A DNA stretch of 64,000 bases from contig NZ_ATUD01000001.1 in the NCBI RefSeq assembly GCF_000420025.1, positions 806,001 through 870,000 of the forward strand, given 5' to 3'. Below are positions 1 through 8,315 of this stretch, piece after piece. The notes below the pieces were generated by a model, which saw nothing but the letters and a program-made list of their open reading frames with translations, had not been told where the DNA came from and searched no databases. The stretch comes from Patulibacter americanus DSM 16676 (GTDB lineage Bacteria; Actinomycetota; Thermoleophilia; Solirubrobacterales; Solirubrobacteraceae). Each line of letters opens with the position of its first letter. Position 1 is the first letter of the stretch. The position numbers were made by a program, and so were the translations under genes.

Positions 1-147
1 GGGGTCGTTCTCGGCCGACGCAGCAACGGCGTCGAAGTCGAGGAGGAGCTGGGCCGTCATGAGGTTGATGGGCGGGACATCGATCGTGACCCACAGCACG
101 CCGTCCTGGCGCTTCAACCGGAGGGTGCTCAGAGACTGCTCGGACAT
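1..147 (-). CDS. Enoyl-CoA hydratase/isomerase (crotonase) family protein, N-terminal part
   Basis: Only the first 49 codons lie in the window; the gene runs off the left edge. The start at 147 is supported by a good ribosome binding site (aaagga) upstream on the minus strand. The translation begins MSEQSLSTLRLKR and contains the first beta strand and PPINLM segment typical of crotonase-fold enzymes, which hydrate or isomerise acyl-CoA thioesters. No catalytic glutamate is visible because the protein is cut. It diverges from an HxlR regulator 44 bp away, which probably controls it. Substrate cannot be judged. Confidence 0.75.
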   Translation of the reverse strand, partial: MSEQSLSTLRLKRQDGVLWVTIDVPPINLMTAQLLLDFDAVAASAENDP

Positions 148-156
148 GAATTTCCT

Positions 157-185
157 TTAGTCAGGGGCGGGATCTTTGTTATACC
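157..185 (+). promoter_or_regulatory. Candidate promoter of the HxlR gene, possibly leaderless
   Basis: A tatacc hexamer at 180-185 lies 6 nt before the ATG at 192, and a weak -35 candidate (ttagtc, 157-162) lies 17 bp upstream of it. The spacing implies transcription starting at or near the A of the start codon. No Shine-Dalgarno sequence precedes the ATG. Leaderless messages are common in actinobacteria. Motif match only. Confidence 0.35.
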
Positions 186-191
186 TAGTGC

Positions 192-581
192 ATGACAGGT
201 ACTTCAACGAAACCTGGTACCCCTGGAGTTCAGACCGTTCCGGGCACCATCGTCGGTCCGCAGCGCGAGCTCTTGGATCAGCTCCTCGACAAATGGGGTC
301 AGCTGATCCTGACGTTGCTGTGTCAGCGGCCGCGACGCTTCAACGAGCTCAAGCGTGACCTCGACGGGGTCACGCAGAAGTCACTGACGCAGGCGCTGCG
401 CCGCCTCGAACGCAACGGGCTCGTCGAACGTCACGTGCTGGAGCAACGTCCCATCGCCGTGGAGTACCGCATCACGCCGCTCGGGCGCACGCTCGACAAG
501 CCGTTCTTGACGCTGCTTGCTTGGACCGCCGATCACCTTGCCGAAGTCGAACAGCACAGGAAGGCGTACGACGAAGGCTGA
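192..581 (+). CDS. HxlR-family transcriptional regulator
   Basis: This 129-residue protein has the winged helix-turn-helix of the HxlR/MarR-like family, with the core from about residue 25 to 115. Diagnostic stretches are DKWGQLILTLL, the RRFNELKRDL recognition region, QALRRLERNGLV and the wing EYRITPLGRTL. HxlR proteins often respond to reactive electrophiles or metabolites through an N-terminal cysteine; here the only cysteine is in LLCQRP. It is divergent from the crotonase gene, its most likely target. Length is normal for the family. No ribosome binding site is seen before the ATG, so a leaderless transcript is possible. Confidence 0.88.
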   Translation: MTGTSTKPGTPGVQTVPGTIVGPQRELLDQLLDKWGQLILTLLCQRPRRFNELKRDLDGVTQKSLTQALRRLERNGLVERHVLEQRPIAVEYRITPLGRTLDKPFLTLLAWTADHLAEVEQHRKAYDEG

Positions 582-723
582 GACCTGCCTCGATAGCCGA
601 TCCTCCCCGGGGCCCCGTCGCAGGCTCGCTTGTCGGCTGCGCCGGCATCTCGACCGCCGACCGCAACCCTCTGCCAACGGGAGCGCTAGTGAGCAGGCGC
701 GAGCAGGCGTGGCGGCGAGCGCC

Positions 724-1665
724 CTACGCCTCCGTGATCCCCGAGCGCTGCGCGATGTCGCGGTAGACGACGGAGAAGTCCTTCGTCGACGCCTCCCCCT
801 CGTTCAGCGCCGCGTAGACGTCGCGGGCGTGGCGGCCGAGCTCGGCGTGGACGCCGTTCTTCTCGACGGCGGCGATCGCCAGGCCGAGGTCCTTGTTCAT
901 CAGCCCGACCGCGAAGCCCGGCTGGTAGTCGCGGTTGGCCGGGCTCGTCGGCACCGGGCCGGGGACGGGGCAGTTCGTGTTCAGCGCCCAGCACTGGCCC
1001 GTGGCGACGGAGGCGACGTCGAAGAACGCCTGGTCGTCGACGCCGAGCTTCTCCGCCAGCGCGAACGCCTCGCCCACGCCGATCTGGTGGATCGCCAGCA
1101 GCATGTTGTTGCAGAGCTTCACGGCCTGGCCCGCACCGGCCGCACCGCAGTGCACCGCGCGGGCGCCCAGGACGTCGAGGACCGGCTGCGCGGCCACCAC
1201 GGACGCGTCGGGCCCGCCGACCATGAACGCCAGCGTGCCGGCCTCGGCGCCGACGACGCCGCCGGAGACGGGCGCGTCGATGGCCAGCAGGCCCGCGACC
1301 TCGGCCTCCGACGCCGCCGTGCGCGCGTCGTCGACGTCGATCGTCGAGGTGTCGATGAGCAGCGCACCGGGCTTCGCGTGGGCGAGGATGCCGTCCTCGC
1401 CGCGGTAGACGCCCAGGACCAGCGAACCGTTGGGCAGCGACGTCAGCACGACGTCGGCGTCCGTCGCCGCCGCGGCCACGCTGTCGACCGCGACGACCCC
1501 GCCGGCCTCGGCCTTCGTGACCGCCTCGGGCACCAGGTCGAATCCACGGACCGCGTAGCCGGCCTTCGCGAGGTTGATCGCCATCGGCCCGCCCATGTGG
1601 CCGAGGCCCACGAAGCCGATCGTCGTGTCCGCCGCGTTCCCGGTCGGTGCGCTGCTCGTGCTCAT
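724..1665 (-). CDS. mmsB: 3-hydroxyisobutyrate dehydrogenase
   Basis: The 313-residue enzyme oxidises 3-hydroxyisobutyrate to methylmalonate semialdehyde with NAD in valine catabolism. The Rossmann motif GLGHMG is at residues 20-25, the substrate-binding APVSGG at 131-136 and the catalytic lysine in GQAVKLCNN is K183. Length matches the family. It is the last gene of the valine operon. Its ATG overlaps the stop of the upstream hydrolase gene by 4 bp (ATGA), implying translational coupling. The start is chosen from this overlap; a longer open frame upstream is only an antisense shadow. Confidence 0.93.
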   Translation of the reverse strand: MSTSSAPTGNAADTTIGFVGLGHMGGPMAINLAKAGYAVRGFDLVPEAVTKAEAGGVVAVDSVAAAATDADVVLTSLPNGSLVLGVYRGEDGILAHAKPGALLIDTSTIDVDDARTAASEAEVAGLLAIDAPVSGGVVGAEAGTLAFMVGGPDASVVAAQPVLDVLGARAVHCGAAGAGQAVKLCNNMLLAIHQIGVGEAFALAEKLGVDDQAFFDVASVATGQCWALNTNCPVPGPVPTSPANRDYQPGFAVGLMNKDLGLAIAAVEKNGVHAELGRHARDVYAALNEGEASTKDFSVVYRDIAQRSGITEA

Positions 1666-2777
1666 GTCGTCTCGTCCCACCCGATGTCGAAGTTCAGGTC
1701 GTGCTCGCCCAGCGGGGCGAAGAAGCGGTCGATGCTCGCGGCGTCGACGTCCTGCAGCCGCGCGGGGTTCCAGCGCGGCTTGCGGTCCTTGTCGACCACC
1801 TGCGCGCGAATGCCCTCGACGAAGTCGGGGTGCCCGAGGAATCCGCAGGAGACGCGCAGCTCCTGCACGAGCGCGTCCTCCAGGCTCGGCAGCTCGGCCG
1901 CGGCGCGCAGCGCGCGCAGGGTGACCTTCAGCGACGTCGGCGACTTCGCGAGGATGCCGATGGCCGATGCCTTCGCCGGCAGCTCGCGGCTCGACTTCAG
2001 CTCGGCGACGATCTCCTCGACCGTGTCGTGGCTGTAGCACTCGGCGATCCAGCGCCGGGCGGCCACGAGGGTGCCGGCGGGCAGGTCGACCTCGACACCC
2101 TCGGCGGTCTCGATCGCGGCGTCGACGTCGCCGTCGCGCAGGTCCAGCAGCAGCTCCGGGACCGACTCCGCGGCCACGATCCGGTCGGCCAGGCCGGCGG
2201 CGATCGCATCGCGGGCGCCGATCCGGGCGCCGGTGAGCGCCAGGTGCGTACCGAGCTCGCCGTCCTGGCGGGAGAGCAGCCACGTGCCGCCGACGTCCGG
2301 TGCGAACCCGATGCCGACCTCGGGCATGGCGGAGACGAGGCGCTCCGTGGCCAGGCGGTGGCTCGCGTGGCCGGCCAGGCCGATGCCACCGCCCATGACG
2401 ACGCCGTCCATGATCGCGACGATCGGCTTGGGGAAGTCCGAGATCCGGGCGTTCAGGCGGTACTCCTCCGTCCAGAAGATGCGGGCGTCGTCCGTGCCCT
2501 GCTTCGCGGACTCCTGCAGCGCGACGATGTCGCCGCCCGCGCAGAACCCGCGCTCGCCGGCGCCGTCCAGCACGATCACGGAGACCTGGTCGTCGAGCTC
2601 GAAGCGGTCGAGGCCGGCGTTGATCAGCCGGACCATCTCGAGCGTCAGCGCGTTGATCGCCCTCGGCCGGTTCAGGGTGATCCGGCCCATGGCGCCGTCG
2701 GCGCGGACGAGGACGGGCCCGTCCTCGGCGGCCGCGAGGCCCGTCTCGGCGTCGGTGGGATCGGTGGGGTCCGTCAT
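1662..2777 (-). CDS. 3-hydroxyisobutyryl-CoA hydrolase
   Basis: This crotonase-fold protein (371 residues) most likely hydrolyses 3-hydroxyisobutyryl-CoA to the free acid, the unusual thioester hydrolysis step of valine breakdown. The oxyanion-hole segment CAGGD is at 79-83 and GGGIGLAG follows at 129-136. E153 and D161 have the eight-residue spacing of the two catalytic acids of human HIBCH (Glu169/Asp177), which separates it from ordinary enoyl-CoA hydratases. The C-terminal half carries the HIBCH-type extension. It lies between the acyl-CoA dehydrogenase and mmsB in the same operon, which strengthens the assignment. Confidence 0.9.
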   Translation of the reverse strand: MTDPTDPTDAETGLAAAEDGPVLVRADGAMGRITLNRPRAINALTLEMVRLINAGLDRFELDDQVSVIVLDGAGERGFCAGGDIVALQESAKQGTDDARIFWTEEYRLNARISDFPKPIVAIMDGVVMGGGIGLAGHASHRLATERLVSAMPEVGIGFAPDVGGTWLLSRQDGELGTHLALTGARIGARDAIAAGLADRIVAAESVPELLLDLRDGDVDAAIETAEGVEVDLPAGTLVAARRWIAECYSHDTVEEIVAELKSSRELPAKASAIGILAKSPTSLKVTLRALRAAAELPSLEDALVQELRVSCGFLGHPDFVEGIRAQVVDKDRKPRWNPARLQDVDAASIDRFFAPLGEHDLNFDIGWDETT

Positions 2778-2850
2778 GCAGGGTTCCTTCCGGGGCCTTC
2801 CGGATGTGCCGCCCCGTCCCGCCCGCCCGCGGCGGGCGGGACGCCGTGGC

Positions 2851-4020
2851 TCATCCCTTCCGCCCCAGGACGTCGCGAGCGACGATGACGCGCATCACCT
2901 CGTTCGTCCCCTCGATGATCTGATGGGCCCGCAGGTCGCGGACCAGCTTCTCCAGACCGTACTCGCTGAGGTACCCGTAGCCGCCGTGTAGTTGGAGACC
3001 CTGATCGGCCACCCGGATCGTGATGTCGGTGACCGTGCGCTTGGCCATCGCGCACAGGCGGGACTTGTCGGCGTCGCCCGCGTCGAGCGCCGCGGCCGCG
3101 CGCCACAGGAACGTGCGGGCCATCTCGAGCTCCGTCGCCATGTCGGCGACGGTGAACGCGACGCTCTGGAAGCCGCCGATCGCCGTGCCGAACTGCTCGC
3201 GCTCGCCGACGTAGCGGACCGTCTTCTCCAGCGCCGACTGCGCCCCGCCGACGGAGCACGCCGCGATGTTCAGGCGCCCGCCGTCGAGCCCGGCCATGGC
3301 GATGCGGAACCCGGTGCCCTCGTCCCCCAGCCGGTTGGCGGCGGGGATCCGGCAGTCGTCGAGGTTGACCGACGCCGTCGGCTGGGCCCGCCAGCCCATC
3401 TTGTGCTCCTGCTTGCCGAAGGACAGGCCCGGCGTGCCGTCCTCCACCACGAACGCCGTGATCCCCTTCGGTCCCGGCCCGCCGGTGCGCGCCATCACGA
3501 CGTAGAGCCCGGCGGTGCCGGCGCCGGAGATGAACTGCTTCGCGCCGTTGAGCACGTACTCGTCGCCGTCCCGCACCGCGGTCGTCTTTAGGGCCGCGGC
3601 GTCGGAGCCCGCGCCCGCCTCGGTCAAGCAGTACGCGCCGAGCGTCTCCATCGTCGCCAGGCCCGGAACCCACCGCTCGCGCTGCGCGTCGTCGCCGAAC
3701 GTGTCGACCATCCACGTCGCCATGTTGTGGATCGACGTGTAGGCGGCGATCGTCGGGCAGCCCGTGCCGAGCGCCTCGAAGATCAGGGCCGCGTCCAGGC
3801 GCGACATGCCCGAGCCGCCGAAGCGCTCGTCGCAGTAGATCGCGCCCAGGCCGAGCTCGGCGGCCTCGCGCAGCACGTCGACGGGCAGGTGGTGGGTCTC
3901 GTCCCACTCCACCGCGTGCGGCGCGATCCGCTCGTCGGCGAACTGCCGCGCCATCGCGGCGATCTCGCGCTGGTCGTCGTCGAGGTGGAAGGGCAGCGTG
4001 CCCGGGGTCGTCGTCGCCAT
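2851..4020 (-). CDS. Acyl-CoA dehydrogenase, probably isobutyryl-CoA dehydrogenase
   Basis: This 389-residue FAD-dependent acyl-CoA dehydrogenase carries the usual N-terminal helical, middle beta and C-terminal helical domains. The flavin-binding YCLTEAGAGSDAAAL stretch is in the middle domain. The catalytic glutamate lies in IIEGTNEVM near the C-terminus, after the QLHGGYGYLSEYG segment. Its place between mmsA and the hydrolase points to isobutyryl-CoA oxidation to methacrylyl-CoA; substrate is inferred from context. The ATG at 4020 is 4 bp after the mmsA stop, so coupling is likely; an in-frame upstream ATG would overlap mmsA and is rejected. The enoyl-CoA hydratase step of the pathway is not in this cluster. 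Confidence 0.92.
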   Translation of the reverse strand: MATTTPGTLPFHLDDDQREIAAMARQFADERIAPHAVEWDETHHLPVDVLREAAELGLGAIYCDERFGGSGMSRLDAALIFEALGTGCPTIAAYTSIHNMATWMVDTFGDDAQRERWVPGLATMETLGAYCLTEAGAGSDAAALKTTAVRDGDEYVLNGAKQFISGAGTAGLYVVMARTGGPGPKGITAFVVEDGTPGLSFGKQEHKMGWRAQPTASVNLDDCRIPAANRLGDEGTGFRIAMAGLDGGRLNIAACSVGGAQSALEKTVRYVGEREQFGTAIGGFQSVAFTVADMATELEMARTFLWRAAAALDAGDADKSRLCAMAKRTVTDITIRVADQGLQLHGGYGYLSEYGLEKLVRDLRAHQIIEGTNEVMRVIVARDVLGRKG

Positions 4021-4024
4021 CCGG

Positions 4025-5551
4025 TCAGTCCATCGTCGGGATGACGAAGGACGCGCCGCCCGCCGTGGAGTCGCTGTCACTCGCCGGCTTGGGCCAGCGC
4101 TGCGTCACCGTCTTCGTGCGCGTGTAGAAGCGGATGGAGTCCGGGCCGTGCTGGTTGAGGTCGCCGAAGCCGGACTTCTTCCAGCCACCGAACGTGTGGT
4201 AGGCGATCGGCACCGGGATCGGCACGTTCACGCCGACCATCCCCGTGTCGACGCGGCGGGCGAACTCGCGGGCGGTGTGCCCGTCGCGGGTGAAGATCGC
4301 CACGCCGTTGCCGTAGTCGTGCTCGCTCGGGAGCGCGATCGCCTCGTCCAGCGTGTCCACGCGCGAGACCGACAGCACCGGGCCGAAGATCTCCTCGCCG
4401 TAGATCCGCATGTCGCGCGTGACGTGGTCGAAGAGGGTGCCGGCGACGTAGAAGCCCCCGTCCTCGCCCGCGACCCGGCCCTGGCGGCCGTCGACGACGG
4501 CCGTGGCGCCCTCGTCGATGCCGATCTGGATGTAGTTTTCCACGCGCTTCTTCGCGTCGGCGGTGACGAGCGGGCCGTAGTCCGCGTCGGGGTCCGTCGG
4601 GGAGGAGATCTTCAGCGCCTCGACCCGCGGCTTGAGCGCCGCGACGAGCCGGTCGGCGGTCTCCTGCCCGACGGGCACGACGACGGAGATCGCCATGCAG
4701 CGCTCGCCGGCCGAGCCGTAGCCGGCGCCGATGAGCGCGTCGACGACGTCGTCCATGTCGGCGTCGGGCATGACGATCGCGTGGTTCTTCGCGCCGCCGA
4801 AGCACTGCGCGCGCTTCCCCGTCTGGGCCGCGCGCTCGTAGATGTACTGCGCGATCGGGGTCGAGCCGACGAAGCCGACGGCCTTGATCGTCTCGGAGTC
4901 GAGGATCGCGTCGACGGCCTCCTTGTCGCCGTTGACGACGTTGAGGATGCCCGCCGGCAGCCCCGCCTCGAGCGCGAGCTCGGCCAGGCGCAGGGGCACG
5001 GAGGGGTCGCGCTCGGACGGCTTGAGGATGAACGCGTTGCCGCACGCGATCGCGGGCGCGAGCTTCCACAGCGGGATCATCGCCGGGAAGTTGAAGGGCG
5101 TGATGCCGGCGACGACGCCGAGCGGCTGGCGCATGGAGAAGACGTCGATGCCCGTGCCGGCGGCGTCGGAGAACTCGCCCTTGAGCAGGTGCGGGACGCC
5201 CGTGGCGAACTCCGCGACCTCGAGGCCGCGCTGGATGTCCCCCTTCGCGTCCGGGACGGTCTTGCCGTGCTCGCTCGAGAGCAGCTCCGCGAGCTCCTGC
5301 ATGTGCTCGTTGATCAGCCCGACGAAGCGGTTGAGCACGCGGGCGCGCTTCTGCGGGTTCCTGGCCGCCCACGCGGGCTGGGCCTTCGCGGCGTCGGCGA
5401 TCGCGGCGTCGACCTCGGCCTTCGACGCGAGCGCGACCTGCGCCTGCACCTGCCCGGTGGACGGGTCGAACACGTCGGAGAACCGCTCCGACGTGCCCTC
5501 GACGCGGGTGCCGCCGACGAAGTGCGGGATGACGGTGGAGATCGAGCTCAT
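4025..5551 (-). CDS. mmsA: Methylmalonate-semialdehyde dehydrogenase (CoA-acylating)
   Basis: The 508-residue aldehyde dehydrogenase converts methylmalonate semialdehyde to propionyl-CoA using NAD and CoA. TPFNFP at 151-156 and the catalytic cysteine C285 in GERCMA are present. The general-base glutamate of ordinary aldehyde dehydrogenases is replaced in the CFGGAKNHAIV region, as is normal for the CoA-dependent MMSDH branch. It is the first gene of the minus-strand valine operon mmsA-acd-hydrolase-mmsB. A near-perfect 22-bp palindrome lies about 75 bp before its start and probably controls the whole operon. Confidence 0.95.
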   Translation of the reverse strand: MSSISTVIPHFVGGTRVEGTSERFSDVFDPSTGQVQAQVALASKAEVDAAIADAAKAQPAWAARNPQKRARVLNRFVGLINEHMQELAELLSSEHGKTVPDAKGDIQRGLEVAEFATGVPHLLKGEFSDAAGTGIDVFSMRQPLGVVAGITPFNFPAMIPLWKLAPAIACGNAFILKPSERDPSVPLRLAELALEAGLPAGILNVVNGDKEAVDAILDSETIKAVGFVGSTPIAQYIYERAAQTGKRAQCFGGAKNHAIVMPDADMDDVVDALIGAGYGSAGERCMAISVVVPVGQETADRLVAALKPRVEALKISSPTDPDADYGPLVTADAKKRVENYIQIGIDEGATAVVDGRQGRVAGEDGGFYVAGTLFDHVTRDMRIYGEEIFGPVLSVSRVDTLDEAIALPSEHDYGNGVAIFTRDGHTAREFARRVDTGMVGVNVPIPVPIAYHTFGGWKKSGFGDLNQHGPDSIRFYTRTKTVTQRWPKPASDSDSTAGGASFVIPTMD

Positions 5552-5626
5552 GCTGGGCCTCTCGAGGTTGCGCGCTCGCGGGCGCGGGGGACGACGCCCC
5601 GGGGTGACCGGGGACACACGAGAGAG

Positions 5627-5648
5627 GATAGGCGGAAGTCCGACTATC
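5627..5648. promoter_or_regulatory. 22-bp near-perfect palindrome, candidate operator of the valine operon
   Basis: Arms gataggcgga (5627-5636) and tccgactatc (5639-5648) are inverted repeats with 9 of 10 positions paired and a 2-nt centre. The site sits between the divergent mmsA operon and the VOC gene, in the position expected for a dimeric repressor operator. No regulator gene is adjacent. Identity of the binding protein is unknown. Confidence 0.6.
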
Positions 5649-5706
5649 GGCAAGGCGCGCTTGCCCTCTGCCGATGAGTTCGGCCGCCGCCACGGGTCCT
5701 GGGTGC

Positions 5707-6141
5707 ATGACCGACTCCCCCACCGTCCGCCTGACCGCGGTCGGCACCGTGTTCGTCCCCGTCACCGACCAGGAGCGGGCGATCGCGTTCTACGTCGACG
5801 TCCTGGGGTTCGAGCTGCGCGTCGACGCGCCCTACGGTGGCGGCCACCGCTGGGTCGAGGTGGCGCCGCCCGGCTCGCCCGTCGCCCTCGCCCTCGTCCC
5901 GCCGACGGAGGGCCGGGCCGCGGCGAGCGACCGGACGCTCTGTGCGCTCGCGTCGGCCGACCTCGACGCCGACCACACGGCGCTCCGGGAGCACGGCGTC
6001 GCCATCGACGCGGTCGTCGGCCGCGCGGGGACCTCCCGCCCGGGCCTGATCTCGCCGTCGATCGCCGTACCCGACCCCGCGCCGCCGCAGTGCTGCTTCC
6101 GCGACCCCGACGGCAACCGGTTCCTGCTCGTCGGTGCATGA
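5707..6141 (+). CDS. Glyoxalase/VOC-family protein
   Basis: This 144-residue single-domain protein has the vicinal oxygen chelate fold: the opening VFVPVTDQERAIAFYVDVLGF and the closing FRDPDGNRFLLVG are diagnostic. Members are glyoxalases, dioxygenases or resistance proteins, and substrate cannot be told from sequence. The end of this stretch shows RDPDGN but the metal ligands are not all clear. An in-frame ATG at 5674 would add 11 residues; neither start has a strong ribosome binding site, and 5707 (MTDSPTV) fits family length better. It is divergent from mmsA across the 22-bp palindrome. Confidence 0.8.
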   Translation: MTDSPTVRLTAVGTVFVPVTDQERAIAFYVDVLGFELRVDAPYGGGHRWVEVAPPGSPVALALVPPTEGRAAASDRTLCALASADLDADHTALREHGVAIDAVVGRAGTSRPGLISPSIAVPDPAPPQCCFRDPDGNRFLLVGA

Positions 6142-6254
6142 CGGGGAACCGCCCGGCGGGCCGACCGCGTTCGGCGGAGGTGCGACCGGGGTTTCGCATC
6201 CCGGGCGGTCTAGGGTCGCCGCATGCCACACGCCCCCGAGCCGGAAACCCGCCC

Positions 6255-6800
6255 GTGAAGGACGAGCGCCTGCTGGCCAAGGGCAGCGACGAGCTGCGCG
6301 AGGCGATGGTCCGCGTGCCGCGCGCGTTCGCGTGCTGCGAGGCGCTGAACCGCCTGCCCTACGCCGACCAGGACGCGATCGGGGCCGCGTGGGCGGAGCT
6401 GACCGGCCGGCCGGCCCCGGAGCGCTTCCGCCTCGTGCCGCCGGTACACAGCGACCACGGTCTGCGGCTGCGGGTCGGCACGAACGTGTTCGTCAACCAA
6501 GGCTGCACGCTGAACGACATCGGCGGCATCGAGATCGGGGACGACACGATGCTCGGGCCGAACGTCACGCTGCTGTCCTCCGGCCACCCGACGGCCGTGG
6601 CGGAGCGACGCGCGGGGATCACCGTCGCGCCCATCGCGATCGGCGCGGACGTCTGGATCGGCGCGGGCGCGACCGTGCTGGGCGGCGTGACGATCGGGGA
6701 CGGGGCCGTCGTGGCGGCCGGGGCCGTCGTCACCCGCGACGTGGCGCCCGCGACGCTCGTCGCGGGGGTGCCCGCGCGGGTGGTGCGTGACCTGGGGTGA
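6255..6800 (+). CDS. Sugar O-acetyltransferase, left-handed beta-helix (maltose/galactoside acetyltransferase type)
   Basis: This 181-residue hexapeptide-repeat enzyme resembles maltose and galactoside O-acetyltransferases, which use acetyl-CoA on sugar hydroxyls. The N-terminal helical segment is followed by repeated hexapeptides (IEIGDD, VTLLSS, IAIGADVWIGAGATVLGGVTIG). The catalytic histidine is in LLSSGHPT and the C-terminal motif VVTRDVAPATLVAGVPA is typical. A GTG start at 6255 is used because it restores the family N-terminus. An 11-codon frame beginning ATG at 6223 ends in a TGA overlapping this GTG, but is probably chance. It is convergent with the oxidoreductase gene downstream. Confidence 0.85.
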   Translation: MKDERLLAKGSDELREAMVRVPRAFACCEALNRLPYADQDAIGAAWAELTGRPAPERFRLVPPVHSDHGLRLRVGTNVFVNQGCTLNDIGGIEIGDDTMLGPNVTLLSSGHPTAVAERRAGITVAPIAIGADVWIGAGATVLGGVTIGDGAVVAAGAVVTRDVAPATLVAGVPARVVRDLG

Positions 6801-6842
6801 GGGCACGACGGGGCCGCCCGGCTCGCCGTCTCCGCCGGCCCC

Positions 6843-7979
6843 TCAGGCGTCCGGGTGGTGTCCGGGCCACCCGCGGTCGACCGTGGCACGCTCCCCGGAG
6901 GCCGCGGCGCGCTCGATCGTCGCGATCAGCCGGTGCGGGGCGAGCGCCTGGGCGAAGTCGGGCGCATCACGCGAACCCGTCTTTCGGTCCCGGTCGAACG
7001 CCTCGTACATGCGCGCCACGTTGCGGGCCGGCGTTCCGCGCAGCGCGGCCAGCTCCGGGGTTTCGGAGGCGGCGACCTGTGGCGGCGGGAGGACGGCCAG
7101 CGGCTCGCCACCCCGCGACCCCGCGAGAGTGAGCGGGAAGTGGCCCGGATGCCCGCCCTCCGCCCGGAGCTGCAGCGTGCCGTGCGTGCCGTTGATCTCC
7201 CACAGGAACCCCGTCCCGCCGTGGTGCCCCTCCCGGAAGTGCACGGCGGCCGTGACCCCGGACGCCAGCCGACCTACGACCCCGAGCTGGTCGGGCGCGG
7301 TCTTCGTCAGGATCTCGCCCGTCTCGTCCACCCCGATGGCGGGCCGGCGGGTGTCGAGCACCGCGGACAGGTCGCGGAAGTCGCCGAGGACGAACGCCAT
7401 GGCGTCCAGGCTGTGGGCGGCCGCGATGTCGAGCATCCCGGCGGCGTTGCGGCGTTCCAGGGTGTAGGCGTTCCCCCGATCGACGGTGCCCCCCGTCCGG
7501 GACGACCCGACCATCGTGGTCGACAGGACCGTACCCAGGTACCCGTCGGCGATGAGCTCCCGCACGCGCAGGACGGTGGGTGACACGCGCGGCTGCAGGC
7601 CGACGAGCGTGCGGACCCCGCGATCCGCGGCCCGGTCCACCATCGCCCGCGCGTCGGCGAGGCCGCGTCCGAGGGGCCATTCGCAGTACACGTCCTTGCC
7701 CGCCGCGAGGGCCACGTCGACGATCTCGCGGTGGTGGGGAACCTTGACGGTGACGACCACGAGCTGCACCTCGGGGTGCGCCACGAGGTCGACGTGGTTC
7801 GCGAACGTCAGCGGCACGCCGAACGCCCGGCCGGCCGCCTCGGCCGACTCCTGGCGGGTCGTGCTCAGCGCCGCGAGCCGGTAGCCCGGGAGCGCGCGGA
7901 GCGCGGGCACGTGGGCGTCCGCCGCCCAACCCCGCTCGGCGTTGACCCCGACGATTCCGACGCCGATCGGGGTGCTCAT
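6843..7979 (-). CDS. Gfo/Idh/MocA-family oxidoreductase (Gal80-like)
   Basis: The 378-residue protein starts with a Rossmann domain (GIVGVNAERGWAADAHVPAL) and then has the EWPLGRGLADA motif, the family's EKP-like region in which the usual lysine is replaced (EWP). That substitution is common in the Gal80-like branch, which includes the yeast regulator and bacterial dehydrogenases of unknown substrate. The C-terminal alpha/beta domain contains GTHGTLQLRAEGG. NAD(P)-dependent oxidation of a sugar or cyclitol is likely but not certain. Its ATG overlaps the stop of the upstream 101-residue gene by 4 bp. Confidence 0.87.
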   Translation of the reverse strand: MSTPIGVGIVGVNAERGWAADAHVPALRALPGYRLAALSTTRQESAEAAGRAFGVPLTFANHVDLVAHPEVQLVVVTVKVPHHREIVDVALAAGKDVYCEWPLGRGLADARAMVDRAADRGVRTLVGLQPRVSPTVLRVRELIADGYLGTVLSTTMVGSSRTGGTVDRGNAYTLERRNAAGMLDIAAAHSLDAMAFVLGDFRDLSAVLDTRRPAIGVDETGEILTKTAPDQLGVVGRLASGVTAAVHFREGHHGGTGFLWEINGTHGTLQLRAEGGHPGHFPLTLAGSRGGEPLAVLPPPQVAASETPELAALRGTPARNVARMYEAFDRDRKTGSRDAPDFAQALAPHRLIATIERAAASGERATVDRGWPGHHPDA

Positions 7980-8281
7980 ACGCCGACCCGCTCGAGGACC
8001 TCGACGCGGGTGGCGGGCGCGTCCATGGCGTCGCTGACCACCATCCCGGCGCTCGCGGCCCGCAGCACGGCCTGCGTCGCGGGCAGGTCGTCCGTCTCGA
8101 TGCCGTAGACGCAGAGGTACTCCTCGGGCGCCCCCTCGCCGACCGGCCGGTAGAGGTCGGCCGAGGCGAAGCCGTCGACCGCGAGCACGGCGGGGATGTG
8201 GACGGTGACGTACCACTCGTGGAACTCGGCGTCGCGGCCGGGGAGGGCACGGGTGCGCACGGTGTGGATGTAGCGGGTCAT
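7976..8281 (-). CDS. Small protein, probable dimeric alpha-beta barrel fold
   Basis: A 101-residue protein beginning MTRYIHTVRTRALPGRDAEF with WYVTVHIPAVLAVDGF. The pattern of a short strand, a helix with WY..VHIP and a later strand is that of EthD/ABM-like dimeric ferredoxin-fold proteins, which sit beside catabolic oxidoreductases. No catalytic residues can be named. It precedes and overlaps the Gfo/Idh/MocA gene by 4 bp, so the two are translated together and probably act in one pathway. Exact function not recognised. Confidence 0.7.
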   Translation of the reverse strand: MTRYIHTVRTRALPGRDAEFHEWYVTVHIPAVLAVDGFASADLYRPVGEGAPEEYLCVYGIETDDLPATQAVLRAASAGMVVSDAMDAPATRVEVLERVGV

Positions 8282-8315
8282 TCGGGGACTCCCTGTCCGG
8301 TGCCGGCTCGACCCC

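Noticed and set aside
517..2037. Plus-strand open frame of 506 codons over mmsB
   Set aside because: Antisense shadow of real operon genes.
6223..6257. 11-codon frame ending in a TGA that overlaps the acetyltransferase GTG
   Set aside because: No ribosome binding site and no regulatory residue pattern; likely chance.
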